This document shows, in pieces, positions 26,115 to 35,567 of a DNA stretch of 64,000 nucleotides. Position 1 is the first letter of the stretch. Each line of letters begins with the position of its first letter. The stretch is from Nonomuraea jiangxiensis. GTDB taxonomy: Bacteria > Actinomycetota > Actinomycetes > Streptosporangiales > Streptosporangiaceae. Location: the NCBI RefSeq assembly GCF_900099965.1, contig NZ_FNDJ01000020.1, positions 1-64,000 of the forward strand, given 5' to 3'. Below the pieces are notes generated by a model. It had not been told where the DNA came from. It saw only the letters and a program-made list of their open reading frames with translations, and ran no database searches. The translations under genes and the position numbers were made by a program.

Positions 26115-26600
26115 ATGCGTGAGATCCGCGTCATCGGCGACCCCGTCCTGCGCACGCCCGCCGAGCCCGTGACGGAGTTCGACCGTGAGCTGCGCCGCCT
26201 GATCGACGAGATGTTCCAGGCCATGTACGCGGTGGACGGCGTGGGACTGGCCGGCCCGCAGATCGGCGTGCCGCGGCGGCTGTTCGTCTACGACATCAGC
26301 GGGCGCAAGGGCCACGTGGTCAATCCGGTCCTCACCGTCGACGACCCCGAGGAGACGATCGACCAGGAGGGCTGCCTGTCCGTGCCCGACCGCGACACGC
26401 GCAAGCCGATCTACGCCGCCGTCGCGCGCGCCTCGGGCGTGACCATCGAGGGGCTCGACCGGCTCCAGCGACCGGTGCGGGTCAAGGCCCGCGGCTCGCT
26501 GGCACGCTGCTTCCAGCACGAGACCGAGCATCTCGACGGCAAGCTCTACGTCGACCGGCTGCCCAGAAGCGAGGCGCGCAAGATCATGCTGAAGGCATAG
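26115..26600 (+). CDS. def: Peptide deformylase
   Basis: Removes the N-formyl group from new proteins. All three motifs are present with variations: GVGLAGPQIG (usually GVGLAAPQIG) near residue 44, EGCLSVP near 92, and QHETEHLDG near 134, with the zinc ligands Cys and two His. The 161-residue start at ATG 26115 fits relatives (MREIRVIGDPVLRTPA). The SDR gene follows ten bases later and may be co-transcribed. Confidence 0.93.
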   Translation: MREIRVIGDPVLRTPAEPVTEFDRELRRLIDEMFQAMYAVDGVGLAGPQIGVPRRLFVYDISGRKGHVVNPVLTVDDPEETIDQEGCLSVPDRDTRKPIYAAVARASGVTIEGLDRLQRPVRVKARGSLARCFQHETEHLDGKLYVDRLPRSEARKIMLKA

Positions 26601-26609
26601 GTTGGGGCC

Positions 26610-27341
26610 ATGAGCGTATTTTCCGGCAAGGGTGCGCTGGTGACCGGTGGCTCCAGGGGCATCGGCAAGGCGATCGTGGAGCGACTGACCGACGACGGGG
26701 CCGAGGTCGTCTTCTGCTACCAGAATGCCGAGGATGCGGCGCGGCAGGTGGCCAAGGAGACGGGGGCGCATGCCGTACGGGCCGATCTCGGCGTCAAGGA
26801 GGACCTGGAGCGGCTGTTCGCCGAGGCGGAGGCGCGGCTGCCCGGGCTGGACATCCTCGTCAACAACGCCGCCACTCTCGACGGACACAAGCTGATCGCC
26901 GACATCACCGAGGAGGACTACGAGCGGGTGTTCGCGGTGAACACCCGGGCCGTGTTCCTCGCGATGCAGTGGGCGGGCCGGGTGATGCGCGACGGCGGAC
27001 GGATCGTCAACATCTCCTCGCTCAACACCGAGGTGCCCGCGCCGGCCCTGGCTCTCTACTGCGGCAGCAAGGCGGCCATGGAGCAGTTCGCCAAGGTGGC
27101 GGCGCGGGAGCTGGGCGCGCGCGGGATCACCGTGAACGTCGTCTCGTCCGGCGCCACCGACACCGACATGCTGCGGGGCGCCAACCCCGAGGAGGCGCTG
27201 GCCCAGACGTCGGCGCTGACCGCGCTGGGGCGCCTGGGCCGGCCCGACGACATCGCCGCGGCGGTGGCCCTCCTGGCGGGCCCGGACGGGCGCTGGATCA
27301 CCGGGCACAACCTCCGCGCCACCGGCGGGCTGTTCGTGTGA
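26610..27341 (+). CDS. Short-chain dehydrogenase/reductase (FabG-like)
   Basis: A 243-residue classical SDR. The cofactor motif TGGSRGIGKA is at 12-21, NNAAT near 88 (an NNAG variant), catalytic Ser in IVNISSLN, and YCGSK (Tyr and Lys of the active site). The C-terminus matches FabG-like 3-oxoacyl reductases. It follows def by ten bases and is convergent with the aldehyde dehydrogenase gene. Substrate unknown. Confidence 0.9.
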   Translation: MSVFSGKGALVTGGSRGIGKAIVERLTDDGAEVVFCYQNAEDAARQVAKETGAHAVRADLGVKEDLERLFAEAEARLPGLDILVNNAATLDGHKLIADITEEDYERVFAVNTRAVFLAMQWAGRVMRDGGRIVNISSLNTEVPAPALALYCGSKAAMEQFAKVAARELGARGITVNVVSSGATDTDMLRGANPEEALAQTSALTALGRLGRPDDIAAAVALLAGPDGRWITGHNLRATGGLFV

Positions 27342-27357
27342 CCGGGCCCGGCCTCGG

Positions 27358-28761
27358 CTACAGCTGCATGGCCTTGATCTCCAGATATTCCTCCAGCCCC
27401 TGCTCGCCCAGCTCGCGGCCCACTCCCGACTGCTTGTAGCCGCCGAAGGGCGCCATCGGGTTGAACCGGCCGCCGTTGACGGCCACCTGGCCGGTGCGCA
27501 GCCTGCGGGCCACCGCGAGGGCGTGCTCCTCGGTGCCCGCCCAGACCGCGCCGGCCAGGCCGTATCTGGTGTCGTTGGCGATCTGTACGGCGTTGTCCTC
27601 GCTCGTGTACGGGATCAGCGACAGGACCGGCCCGAAGATCTCCTCCTGCTCGATCGTCATCCCCGGCTCCACCGCCGCGAACACCGTGGGCTCGACGAAG
27701 TAACCTCGCTCCCGCGGCCGCTCCGTGCCGCCCGCGACCAGCCTGGCGCCCTCCTCCTGGCCCCGGTTGATGTAGCGGACCACGCGGGCGCGCTGGACGG
27801 CCGACACCAGCGGGCCGATCCTGGTCGACTCGTCGAAGGGGTCGCCGACGGTGTAGCCGCGGGCCAGCGCGACGGCCATGGCGACGGCCTCGTCGTACTG
27901 GTCGCGGTGCACGATCATGCGGGTCCACGCCGAGCAGGTCTGGCCGGCGTTGACGAAGCAGTTGGCCACCCCGACCTTGACGGCCAGGGCCAGGTCGGCG
28001 TCGGGGAGGATGACGTTGGCCGACTTGCCCCCGAGCTCAAGGGCGACCCGCTTGACGGACTCGGCGGCGAGCGAGGCGACCCTGCGGCCGGCGGGCGTCG
28101 AGCCGGTGAAGGAGACCATGTCGACCTCGGGGTGGGCGGCCATCGCCTCGCCCACGACCGAGCCGCGCCCGCTGAGCAGGTTGAACACGCCGGGCGGCAG
28201 GCCCACCTCGTCGAAGATCTCCGCCAGCGCGTAGGCCGCCAGCGGCGCCACCTCGCTCGGCTTGAGCACCACGGTGCACCCGGCGGCCAGCGCGGGGGCG
28301 ACCTTGCAGACGATCTGGTGCAGCGGGTAGTTCCAGGGCGTGATGGCGGCGACCACCCCGACGGGCTCCTTGACCACCAGCGAGTTGCCGACGCGTGACT
28401 CCCGTGGATGACTCTCGGCAAGCTGGGCGTAGGAGGCCAGGACGGTGGCGGGGACGAGCGTCTGCACCTTGAGCGCGAAGCCCAGCGGCGAGCCCATGTC
28501 GGTCGAGATGACCTCGGCGATCTCCTCGGCGCGCTGTTTCAGCAGCGCCGCCGCGTCGCCGAGGAGCTTGCCGCGCTCCGCCGCGGGGGTCTCCGACCAG
28601 CCGGGGAAGGCCCTGCGGGCGGCGGTCGCGGCCGCCTCCACGTCGTCGGGAGAGCCCGCGGGCACTCGGTCGATGATCTCTTCCGTGGCCGGATTGACGA
28701 CCTCGATGGACTCGTCCGACGCCGAACCCGTCCAGGAGCCGCCGATAAAGAGCTGACGCAT
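27358..28761 (-). CDS. Aldehyde dehydrogenase
   Basis: NAD(P)-dependent aldehyde oxidation. The catalytic Glu lies in LELGGKSANV and the nucleophile Cys in VNAGQTCSAWTR. The fold is the usual 470-residue class; it ends GVGRELGEQGLEEYLEIKAMQL, a betaine-aldehyde or geranial-dehydrogenase-like C-terminus. I take the ATG at 28761 (MRQLFIGGSW) rather than 28770. No pathway can be read from the neighbours. Confidence 0.92.
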   Translation of the reverse strand: MRQLFIGGSWTGSASDESIEVVNPATEEIIDRVPAGSPDDVEAAATAARRAFPGWSETPAAERGKLLGDAAALLKQRAEEIAEVISTDMGSPLGFALKVQTLVPATVLASYAQLAESHPRESRVGNSLVVKEPVGVVAAITPWNYPLHQIVCKVAPALAAGCTVVLKPSEVAPLAAYALAEIFDEVGLPPGVFNLLSGRGSVVGEAMAAHPEVDMVSFTGSTPAGRRVASLAAESVKRVALELGGKSANVILPDADLALAVKVGVANCFVNAGQTCSAWTRMIVHRDQYDEAVAMAVALARGYTVGDPFDESTRIGPLVSAVQRARVVRYINRGQEEGARLVAGGTERPRERGYFVEPTVFAAVEPGMTIEQEEIFGPVLSLIPYTSEDNAVQIANDTRYGLAGAVWAGTEEHALAVARRLRTGQVAVNGGRFNPMAPFGGYKQSGVGRELGEQGLEEYLEIKAMQL

Positions 28762-28904
28762 AGCCACCATCCTGTCAGCGCGCCAGGAGGCGGCGCGAGG
28801 GCTGGGCCTGAGTCAGGGACGAGCCTTCCACGCCGCCGCTGAGCCTTTTCCCGTCACAGTACGACGGTTTTACGCGACAAGTCGGGATTGTCAGCCAAAA
28901 GGCG

Positions 28905-29525
28905 TCAGTCGAACTGGGGCCGCCTGGTACGCGTCCGCTTCAGCTCGAAGAAGTCCTCCGACGCGGTGACCATCAGCACGCCGTCCCAGAGCGTGCCCGC
29001 GTCCTCACCGCGCGGGATGCGGGTGATCACGGGCCCGAAGAAGGCGTTGGAGCCGACGCGGATGATCGGCGTGCCGACCTCCTGGCCGACGAGCGTGATG
29101 CCCTCGTCGTGCGAGGCGCGGATGCCCTCGTCCCATTCCTCGGAGTGCATGGCCTCGGCGAGGTCCTTGTCGAGGCCCACGCTTTCGAGCGCGCCCTCGA
29201 CGACCTCGCGCAGGCGCTCCGGCTCCTTGCTCAGGCCCTGGTTGTGCAGGCGGGTGCCGATCTCGGTGTAGAGGGCGCCGACGTACTGCTCGCCGTGCTT
29301 GGCCCCGGCGGCGGCGATGACGCGAACGGCGCCCATCGCGCGCGCGGCGCCCCGGAGGTAGTCCTCCGAGACGTCCTTGTCCTCATTGAGGAAGTAGAGG
29401 GACATCTGACGCCAGCGGGGTTCGATCGGCCGAACCTTCTCCACTTCGAGCAGCCAGCGCGACGTGACCCAAGCGAAGGGGCAGGAGGGGTCGAACCACA
29501 GGTCCACGGGAATCTTCTCAGTCAC
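28905..29525 (-). CDS. Mycothiol-dependent nitroreductase (Rv2466c) family protein
   Basis: A DsbA-like thioredoxin-fold protein of 206 residues. It follows the mycobacterial Rv2466c protein closely, with a WFDPSCPF active-site region, the RIHNQG-like segment RLHNQGLSKEP, GTPIIRVGSNAFFGPV, and the end FFELKRTRTRRPQFD. Rv2466c uses mycothiol to reduce nitro-drugs and disulfides. Here the active site reads SCPFAW: the first Cys is kept but the resolving Cys is Ala, so it should act by a monothiol mechanism. The start is GTG, divergent from pepN. Confidence 0.85.
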   Translation of the reverse strand: MTEKIPVDLWFDPSCPFAWVTSRWLLEVEKVRPIEPRWRQMSLYFLNEDKDVSEDYLRGAARAMGAVRVIAAAGAKHGEQYVGALYTEIGTRLHNQGLSKEPERLREVVEGALESVGLDKDLAEAMHSEEWDEGIRASHDEGITLVGQEVGTPIIRVGSNAFFGPVITRIPRGEDAGTLWDGVLMVTASEDFFELKRTRTRRPQFD

Positions 29526-29614
29526 GTCTGGCCATAACCTGAGGTGGTTCGGGTCCTATTCCCGGCATGACAGGATACGGACAACCCCGACGAAGTGGTG
29601 TAAAGGAGCGCAAC

Positions 29615-32161
29615 TTGGCAGGCAACCTGACCCGGGACGAGGCTCGTGCGCGCGCCCAGCTGTTGAAGGTCGAGTCGTACGAGGTCGCACTCGATCTGAC
29701 GGATGGGGACGAGCGCTTCGAGAGCGTGACGACGGTCCGCTTCGACAGCATCCGTCCGGGGGTGTCCACGTTCATCGACCTGCACGGCGCCGAGGTGCGC
29801 CGGGTCACACTCAACGGCCAGGACCTCGACGTGTCCGGCTACGACGAGGAGAAGGGACGCTTCCCGCTCCCCGAGCTCGCCGCGTCCAACGTGCTGCGAG
29901 TGGAGGCCGGCTGCCCGTACATGCGCACCGGCGAGGGTCTGCACCGCTTTGTCGACCCGGTGGACCAGCGGGTCTACCTGCACACCCAGTTCGAGACGGC
30001 CGACGCGCACCGCATGTACGCCTGTTTCGACCAGCCCGACCTCAAGTCCACCTTCCAGTTCACCGTGGTCGCCCCGGGCGACTGGGAGGTCGTCTCCAAC
30101 GCCGCCGTCGCCGAGGTGACGGAGGTGGCCGGGGCCGGTGGGGCGGCCAAGCGCTGGCAGTTCCCCGTAACTCCGGTCATGTCCACCTATATCACTGCAT
30201 TGGTGGCCGGGCCCTACCACAAGGTGACCACCGAGCACGACGGCATCCCGCTCGGCCTCTACTGCCGGGCCTCGCTGGCCGAGCACCTCGACGCCGACAA
30301 CATCTTCGAGGTCACCCGTCAGGGCTTCGACTTCTTCCACCGGGTGTTCGGCGTGCGCTACCCGTTCGGCAAGTACGACCAGCTCTTCGTGCCCGAGTTC
30401 AACGCCGGCGCCATGGAGAACGCGGGCTGCGTGACCTTCCTGGAGGACTACATCTTCCGCTCCAGGGTCACCGACGCCGTGGTCGAGCGGCGCGCGGAGA
30501 CGATCCTGCACGAGATGGCGCACATGTGGTTCGGCGACCTGGTCACCATGCGCTGGTGGGACGACCTGTGGCTGAACGAGTCGTTCGCCACCTACATGTC
30601 CGTGCTCGCCCAGGCCGAGGCCACCCGCTGGGGCAAGGGCGCCTGGACCACGTTCGCGAACGTGGAGAAGTCCTGGGCCTACCGCCAGGACCAGCTCCCC
30701 TCCACCCACCCCATCTCCGCCGACATCCCGGACATGCAGGCGGTCGAGGTCAACTTCGACGGCATCACGTACGCCAAGGGCGCCTCGGTGCTCAAGCAGC
30801 TCGTGGCCTACGTCGGCCTGGACAACTTCCTGGCCGGCGTGCGCGACTACTTCGCCGCGCACGCCTGGGGCAACACCGAGCTGAAGGACCTGCTCGACGC
30901 CCTGGAGCGGACCTCGGGACGCGACCTGTCCGCCTGGTCGAAGGAGTGGCTGGAGACCTCCTGGGTCAACACGCTGCGCCCCTCGTTCGAGGTCTCGGGC
31001 GGGCGCTTCACCGGTTTCGAGGTGCTCCAGGAGGCCCCGGCCGACTACCCGACGCTGCGCTCCCACCGGGTCGCCATCGGCCTCTACTCCCTGGCCGACG
31101 GGGTGCTGACCCGGACCAGGCGGGTGGAGCTCGACGTGGTCGGCGCCCGTACGAGCGTGCCGCAGCTGGTCGGCGAGGAGCAGCCCGACCTGGTGCTGCT
31201 CAACGACGACGACCTGACCTACGCCAAGATCCGCCTCGACGACGACTCCCTGCGCACACTGGTCAACGGCGGCATCGCGCAGTTCACCGAGCCGCTGCCC
31301 CGGGCGCTGTGCTGGTCGGCGGCCTGGGACATGACCCGCGACGGCGAGATGTCCACACGCGACTATGTCCAGCTGGTCATCTCCGGCGCGGACACGGTCT
31401 CCGACATCACGGTCCTGCAGACGATCCTGCGGCAGGCGCGCATGGCCGTGCAGCAGTACGCCGACCCCGCCTGGCGGCCCGAGGGCATGGCGCTGCTGGC
31501 GGGCAAGCTGCGCGCGCTGCTCGGCACGGCCAAGCCCGGCTCCGACCAGCAGCTCGCCTTCCTTCAGGCGCTCGCGCCCGTGGCCACCTCCGCGGAGGAC
31601 CTGGAGCTGCTGGCGGCCATCCTGGACGGCTCGGCCGTGCCCGAGGGGCTGAGCGTGGACGCCGACCTGCGCTGGACCCTGGTGCACGCGCTGGTGTCGG
31701 GCGGCCGGCTGGACGAGTCCGGCATCGAGGCCGAGCTGCGCCGTGACCCCACGGCGACGGGCGAGCGCTCGGCGGCGCTGTGCCGGGCCTCGATCCCGAC
31801 GCCCGAGGCCAAGGACGCGGCCTGGGAGCGGATCGTGAGCGGCCGGCTGGCCAACCACATCGCCAGGGCGACCATCCAGGGGTTCCAGGACCCGCACCAC
31901 CCCGACCTGATGGCGCCGTTCCGGGAGAAGTACTTCGCCGAGGTCGGGCCGATCTACCAGAAGTGGACGTACGACCAGGCGGGGAGCTTCGCCGTGGGTT
32001 GCTTCCCCGCGCTGCTCATCGAGCCGGGGACCGTCAGCGCCGCGCAGGACTTCCTGGCCGCCGAGCAGCCGCCGCACGCGCTGCGCCGGCTCATCCTGGA
32101 GGGCGCCGACGGCGTCAGCCGGGCGCTGCGCAACCGCGAGCGGGACGCCATGCCCGCCTGA
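29615..32161 (+). CDS. pepN: Aminopeptidase N (M1 family)
   Basis: Zinc aminopeptidase of 848 residues that trims N-terminal residues from peptides. The substrate motif GAMENAG is near 265 and the zinc motif HEMAHMWFGD near 299, with the third ligand Glu in LWLNESFA. A C-terminal helical domain completes the family layout. I chose the TTG at 29615 (AAAGGAG six bases upstream), which gives LAGNLTRDEA, close to the start seen in mycobacteria. A GTG at 29567 would add 16 residues. Confidence 0.95.
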   Translation: MAGNLTRDEARARAQLLKVESYEVALDLTDGDERFESVTTVRFDSIRPGVSTFIDLHGAEVRRVTLNGQDLDVSGYDEEKGRFPLPELAASNVLRVEAGCPYMRTGEGLHRFVDPVDQRVYLHTQFETADAHRMYACFDQPDLKSTFQFTVVAPGDWEVVSNAAVAEVTEVAGAGGAAKRWQFPVTPVMSTYITALVAGPYHKVTTEHDGIPLGLYCRASLAEHLDADNIFEVTRQGFDFFHRVFGVRYPFGKYDQLFVPEFNAGAMENAGCVTFLEDYIFRSRVTDAVVERRAETILHEMAHMWFGDLVTMRWWDDLWLNESFATYMSVLAQAEATRWGKGAWTTFANVEKSWAYRQDQLPSTHPISADIPDMQAVEVNFDGITYAKGASVLKQLVAYVGLDNFLAGVRDYFAAHAWGNTELKDLLDALERTSGRDLSAWSKEWLETSWVNTLRPSFEVSGGRFTGFEVLQEAPADYPTLRSHRVAIGLYSLADGVLTRTRRVELDVVGARTSVPQLVGEEQPDLVLLNDDDLTYAKIRLDDDSLRTLVNGGIAQFTEPLPRALCWSAAWDMTRDGEMSTRDYVQLVISGADTVSDITVLQTILRQARMAVQQYADPAWRPEGMALLAGKLRALLGTAKPGSDQQLAFLQALAPVATSAEDLELLAAILDGSAVPEGLSVDADLRWTLVHALVSGGRLDESGIEAELRRDPTATGERSAALCRASIPTPEAKDAAWERIVSGRLANHIARATIQGFQDPHHPDLMAPFREKYFAEVGPIYQKWTYDQAGSFAVGCFPALLIEPGTVSAAQDFLAAEQPPHALRRLILEGADGVSRALRNRERDAMPA

Positions 32162-32172
32162 CCTCCGTGGAT

Positions 32173-32199
32173 AGGCCCCCGTCACCTCGGCGGGGGCCT
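32173..32199 (+). terminator. Terminator of pepN
   Basis: A perfect 9-bp stem (AGGCCCCCG / CGGGGGCCT) with a 9-base loop and TTCC after it, 11 bases past the pepN stop. Confidence 0.8.
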
Positions 32200-32269
32200 T
32201 CCCCATCGGCGGGTTCGCTGATTGGGTGAGTTGGCCGTGGCGAGCGGGGGGCGATGTTAGCCTCAAGGC

Positions 32270-33568
32270 GTGCTAGGCGCGGGGACCACCCTCAACGACC
32301 GCTACGTGCTGTCTGATCGCCTCGGCGGTGGCGGCATGGGCGAGGTGTGGCGTGCCGACGACACCGTTCTCGGACGCGCGGTCGCGGTCAAGGTGCTCAT
32401 GCCCGCGCTCAACGAGCACCCCACCTTCACCCAGCGCTTCCAGAACGAAGCCCGGGCCATGGCCACCCTCCGGCACCCCGGCGTGGTCGACGTCTACGAC
32501 TACGGCGTCTGCGACGTCGCGGGCCGCTCGGTGAGCTTCCTGGTCATGGAATACGTGCGGGGCGAGTCGCTCGACCGCGTCCTGCGGCGTGGCCCGCTCG
32601 GCACCGCGGAGACCATGCGGCTGATCGCCGAGGTCGGCGACGCGCTGGCCGCGGCCCACGCGCAGGGCATCGTCCATCGCGACGTCAAGCCGGCCAACCT
32701 CATGATCAGGCCGGACGGCAGCGTGGCGCTGACCGACTTCGGCATCGCCCACTCCGCCTCCGCCGGTCAGCTGACGGCCACCGGCACGATGCTCTGCTCG
32801 GCCGGCTACTGCGCGCCCGAGATGGCCACCTCCAGCGAGGTGACACCCGCGGTCGACGTCTACGCGCTGGGCGTGGTGGCCTACGAATGCCTGACCGGGC
32901 GGTTGCCGTTCCAGGGCGACACGCCCGTACAGATCATCTTCAAGCACCTCAACGCCCCGGTCCCGCGCCTGCCCGACAGCGTGCCGCCGGGGCCTCGGCA
33001 GGTGGTGTCGCGGGCGCTGGAGAAGACGCCCGACGCGCGCTGGGCCACGATGGCGCAGATGACCGAGGCCACCCGCAGGGCGATGGCCGCGCCCGGCGCG
33101 CTGCCCGTCCCGCGCCGGCGCCGCGCGATGCGGGCGGTGCTCACCATCGCCGCCGCCGTGCTGGTGTCGGCGGCCGTGGCGGGCTCGGTGTGGTTGCGCC
33201 CGGCCCAGCCCACGACCAGCACGAGCGAGGCGACGCCGACGGCCGGCCAGCCGGCGGTCAAGGTCTCCATGACCACGGCGCCCGCCAGAAACCTGACCAC
33301 GCCGGCCCACCGGCAGTCCACCCCCGCCCCCACCACCACGGCCGCCACCGAGTCGCCGCGGGTCACACGTCCGCCGCGCCCCACCGCGACCCCCGGCACC
33401 ACCACCACGGCCCCGCCCAGCACGCCGACCACCGCGCCGACCACCGCGGAGCCGGAGCCGCCCACGGCGGAGCCGACCCCGCCGGGTTCCGAGGAGCCCA
33501 CGGCCCCGCCCACGCCCAACAAGCCGACCGGCGGCGACATCCAGTGCATCCGGGCCCCGTGCCCGTGA
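32270..33568 (+). CDS. Membrane serine/threonine protein kinase
   Basis: A Hanks-type kinase of 432 residues. Glycine loop LGGGGMGEVW (18-27), catalytic Lys in VAVKVL (about 42), HRDVKPANLM (about 142) and TDFGIA (about 160), and SAGYCAPE before the substrate lobe. After the domain comes a basic stretch, one membrane helix at about 286-305, and an outside tail of about 120 residues made mostly of Thr, Pro and Ala, ending in GGDIQCIRAPCP. There is no PASTA or sensor domain. The start is GTG. Its targets are unknown. Confidence 0.92.
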   Translation: MLGAGTTLNDRYVLSDRLGGGGMGEVWRADDTVLGRAVAVKVLMPALNEHPTFTQRFQNEARAMATLRHPGVVDVYDYGVCDVAGRSVSFLVMEYVRGESLDRVLRRGPLGTAETMRLIAEVGDALAAAHAQGIVHRDVKPANLMIRPDGSVALTDFGIAHSASAGQLTATGTMLCSAGYCAPEMATSSEVTPAVDVYALGVVAYECLTGRLPFQGDTPVQIIFKHLNAPVPRLPDSVPPGPRQVVSRALEKTPDARWATMAQMTEATRRAMAAPGALPVPRRRRAMRAVLTIAAAVLVSAAVAGSVWLRPAQPTTSTSEATPTAGQPAVKVSMTTAPARNLTTPAHRQSTPAPTTTAATESPRVTRPPRPTATPGTTTTAPPSTPTTAPTTAEPEPPTAEPTPPGSEEPTAPPTPNKPTGGDIQCIRAPCP

Positions 33569-33662
33569 GACCGGCGCGGCTCCGGCAGGCGTCTCCGCAC
33601 CCCGATGCCCGAAGCGCGCTCTATGTCCGCTAGCGCTCGGTGGTCGTGAGAAGGTTCATCGG

Positions 33663-34613
33663 GTGGAGACGACCAGGGACCTGCTCATCGCCCTTGCCCG
33701 CCGCTACGCCTTCGCCGACCTCGGTGCGCTCGCGCCCTCGGAGGAGATCGCCGAGGTGTGCGAGTTCGGGCAGCGACTGCTCTCGCTCGACGCCGAGGAT
33801 TTCGCGGCCGAGGCCAAGGGAGTGCCCGCCGACCTGCGCCGGCGCGCCCGGGCCTGCCACATGCCGCAGACTCCGCGCGAGCAGCCGCGGGGGGCGCTTG
33901 AGTCGCTGCGGCCCGCGTACGGGCTGTTGCTGGAGGTGATCGCCGTACGGTGGCACCGGCGCGAGCTGAGCCCGATGATCGCGGCGGTGCACATCGCCAG
34001 CGAATACCTGCCCCTGCTGGCCTTCGAGCCGCAGGTGGGGCATGCCGGCGACCCCGCCCGCTGGCCCGACGGGCTGAGCGCGCCCGGGAGCAGGTTCGGC
34101 GTGATCGGCGATCGCGAGTGTGACCACACCAAGTCCGAACAGTCCGCCACCAACCGGACGTTGCGTGTGTCGGGTGAGCCCGCGGAGGGCTGGCGGGCCT
34201 ACTTCGACCGGCAGCACAGCCAGGTCGCCGGCGCGCTCGCGGTCTGCGTCGCCACGTGCCGCCACCCCTGCACCGCGATGGACTGGATCGAGCCGGCGCC
34301 GCGCGCCGACCTCCAGTTGCGCGCCCGCACCGCGCTGGCCTTCGCCGATACCCCGCTCGTACGGCTGCGCCACGCGGCCCCGGTGGGGCACGGGTTCGGG
34401 GTGCCGTCGCCGGAGGAGGTGCTGGACGCGTGGGAGCGCAGCCGGGCGGGCCTGGACAAGAACCCGGCGGGCGCGGCGGCGCTGAAGGACGACGGGTTTC
34501 CGCTGGCCGGGCTGCCGGCGCTGTTCTCCGCGATCGCCGTCGCCCCGATCGCACCGGCGACGCTGCTGGCCGGAGTCAGCGACCACATCGTCACCCTCTT
34601 GCACCGGCACTGA
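33663..34613 (+). CDS. Conserved hypothetical protein
   Basis: A soluble 316-residue protein that I cannot place in a named family. It is helical in pattern, has no signal peptide, and contains a central segment CVATCRHPCTAMDWIEPAPRA with three Cys and a His. The start is GTG. It follows the kinase gene by 94 bases on the same strand and could be co-transcribed, but no functional link is visible. Confidence 0.7.
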   Translation: METTRDLLIALARRYAFADLGALAPSEEIAEVCEFGQRLLSLDAEDFAAEAKGVPADLRRRARACHMPQTPREQPRGALESLRPAYGLLLEVIAVRWHRRELSPMIAAVHIASEYLPLLAFEPQVGHAGDPARWPDGLSAPGSRFGVIGDRECDHTKSEQSATNRTLRVSGEPAEGWRAYFDRQHSQVAGALAVCVATCRHPCTAMDWIEPAPRADLQLRARTALAFADTPLVRLRHAAPVGHGFGVPSPEEVLDAWERSRAGLDKNPAGAAALKDDGFPLAGLPALFSAIAVAPIAPATLLAGVSDHIVTLLHRH

Positions 34614-34697
34614 CCCGCCACCCGGCGGCCACCGGTCTAGCGTTCCCGCTCCGGCGGGTCAGGGCCCAGGCATCGGCCGCGAGGAACCGCGCGGCGG

Positions 34698-35066
34698 TCA
34701 GCGGCGGGCGGTGGACTGCTCGGCGAGGGCGGAGATGCCGTACAGCAGGCCGCCGATCAGGTCGCCCACGCTGAACGCGGTCGCCATCGACATCGCCGTC
34801 AGGCGGCACGCGCTGTCCGGCAGCCGCCGGCGGGCCCGCTCGCCCGTGACGATCTCCAGGGCCCGGCCGGTGACGTCCACGAAGACGACCACGGCGTCGT
34901 CGGCCTCCTCGCCCAGGGCGGCGTGCAGGCGCTCGGCGAAGTGGCGGCGCCCGCCCACCGGCTCCCCGAGGAACACCCCGAACCTGAGCCCGCTGCGCCG
35001 CTCGGCCGCGAGCAGGGCCTGCCGGACGTCGTCGGCCTGGGCGGCGGTCAGTCCACGCATCGTCAT
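34698..35066 (-). CDS. DUF5130/TPM-like domain protein
   Basis: About 122 residues resembling DUF5130, an actinobacterial TPM-like fold. Typical elements are LLAAERRSGLRFGVFLGEP, AVVVFVDVTGRALEIVTGERARRRL, and a C-terminal hydrophobic AFSVGDLIGGLLYGISALAEQ. No catalytic residues are assigned. It starts at ATG 35066, one base beyond the stop of the upstream membrane-protein gene, so the two are coupled. Longer starts up to 35096 are in frame. Confidence 0.75.
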   Translation of the reverse strand: MTMRGLTAAQADDVRQALLAAERRSGLRFGVFLGEPVGGRRHFAERLHAALGEEADDAVVVFVDVTGRALEIVTGERARRRLPDSACRLTAMSMATAFSVGDLIGGLLYGISALAEQSTARR

Positions 35067-35067
35067 C

Positions 35068-35358
35068 TCACCATCCCGCCGAGGCCCCGCCGGCACGCCT
35101 GCCGGGCTCGGCCGTCTCGGCGGCCGCGACCCAGTCGTGCTCGGGGATGACCGCCCAGTGCGCCACCCGATCGGCCAGCACCAGGCCCGACGTGCTCACC
35201 CCGCGCTCGCTCCGGGCGGGCCCGCCCAGCCAGACGGGGCCGGACTCGATCCGCCGTTGCGCACTGCGCCCCGGCAGCATGACGAGCAGGCTGATCAGTA
35301 CGAACAGCCCCAAGGACACCCCGATGAGGAAGAGCAGAATCTCCACCGCGCTGTTCAC
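35068..35358 (-). CDS. Small membrane protein
   Basis: A 96-residue protein with one strong N-terminal membrane helix (about 5-28) and a cytoplasmic tail that has WLGGPARSERGVST and ends Trp-rich. I chose the GTG at 35358; the frame stays open to 35430 but has no start with a ribosome binding site. It precedes the DUF5130 gene with no gap, and that pairing is the only clue to function. Confidence 0.7.
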   Translation of the reverse strand: MNSAVEILLFLIGVSLGLFVLISLLVMLPGRSAQRRIESGPVWLGGPARSERGVSTSGLVLADRVAHWAVIPEHDWVAAAETAEPGRRAGGASAGW

Positions 35359-35434
35359 ACCATGAACGTAATCCTCGTCGGCGCGTCCGGCCAGACCCGT
35401 CTGTGGGTGTCCACCGACCGGGCCGGTCAAGCTA

Positions 35435-35460
35435 AGATCCTTTGAGGAGCCAGAGGATCT
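35435..35460. terminator. Hairpin in the divergent region before the NERD gene
   Basis: A 7-bp stem (AGATCCT / AGGATCT) with a 12-base loop. It lies between two divergent genes, so it could be a regulatory structure or an operator rather than a terminator. I have no evidence for either. Confidence 0.35.
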
Positions 35461-35567
35461 CTAGAGAACGTAAGACATACCCCGAAAACGCGCGTGGAAC
35501 ACGATGAGCTGGGCCATAAAAGTATGGACAGGGCAACACTAGGAAACGTTCCGATCTCCGAGCTACG

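Noticed and set aside
29522..32266. A very long minus-strand open frame of over 900 codons opposite pepN
   Set aside because: It is an antisense shadow of a high-GC gene: the plus strand encodes a complete aminopeptidase with all motifs, and the antisense protein has no family features.
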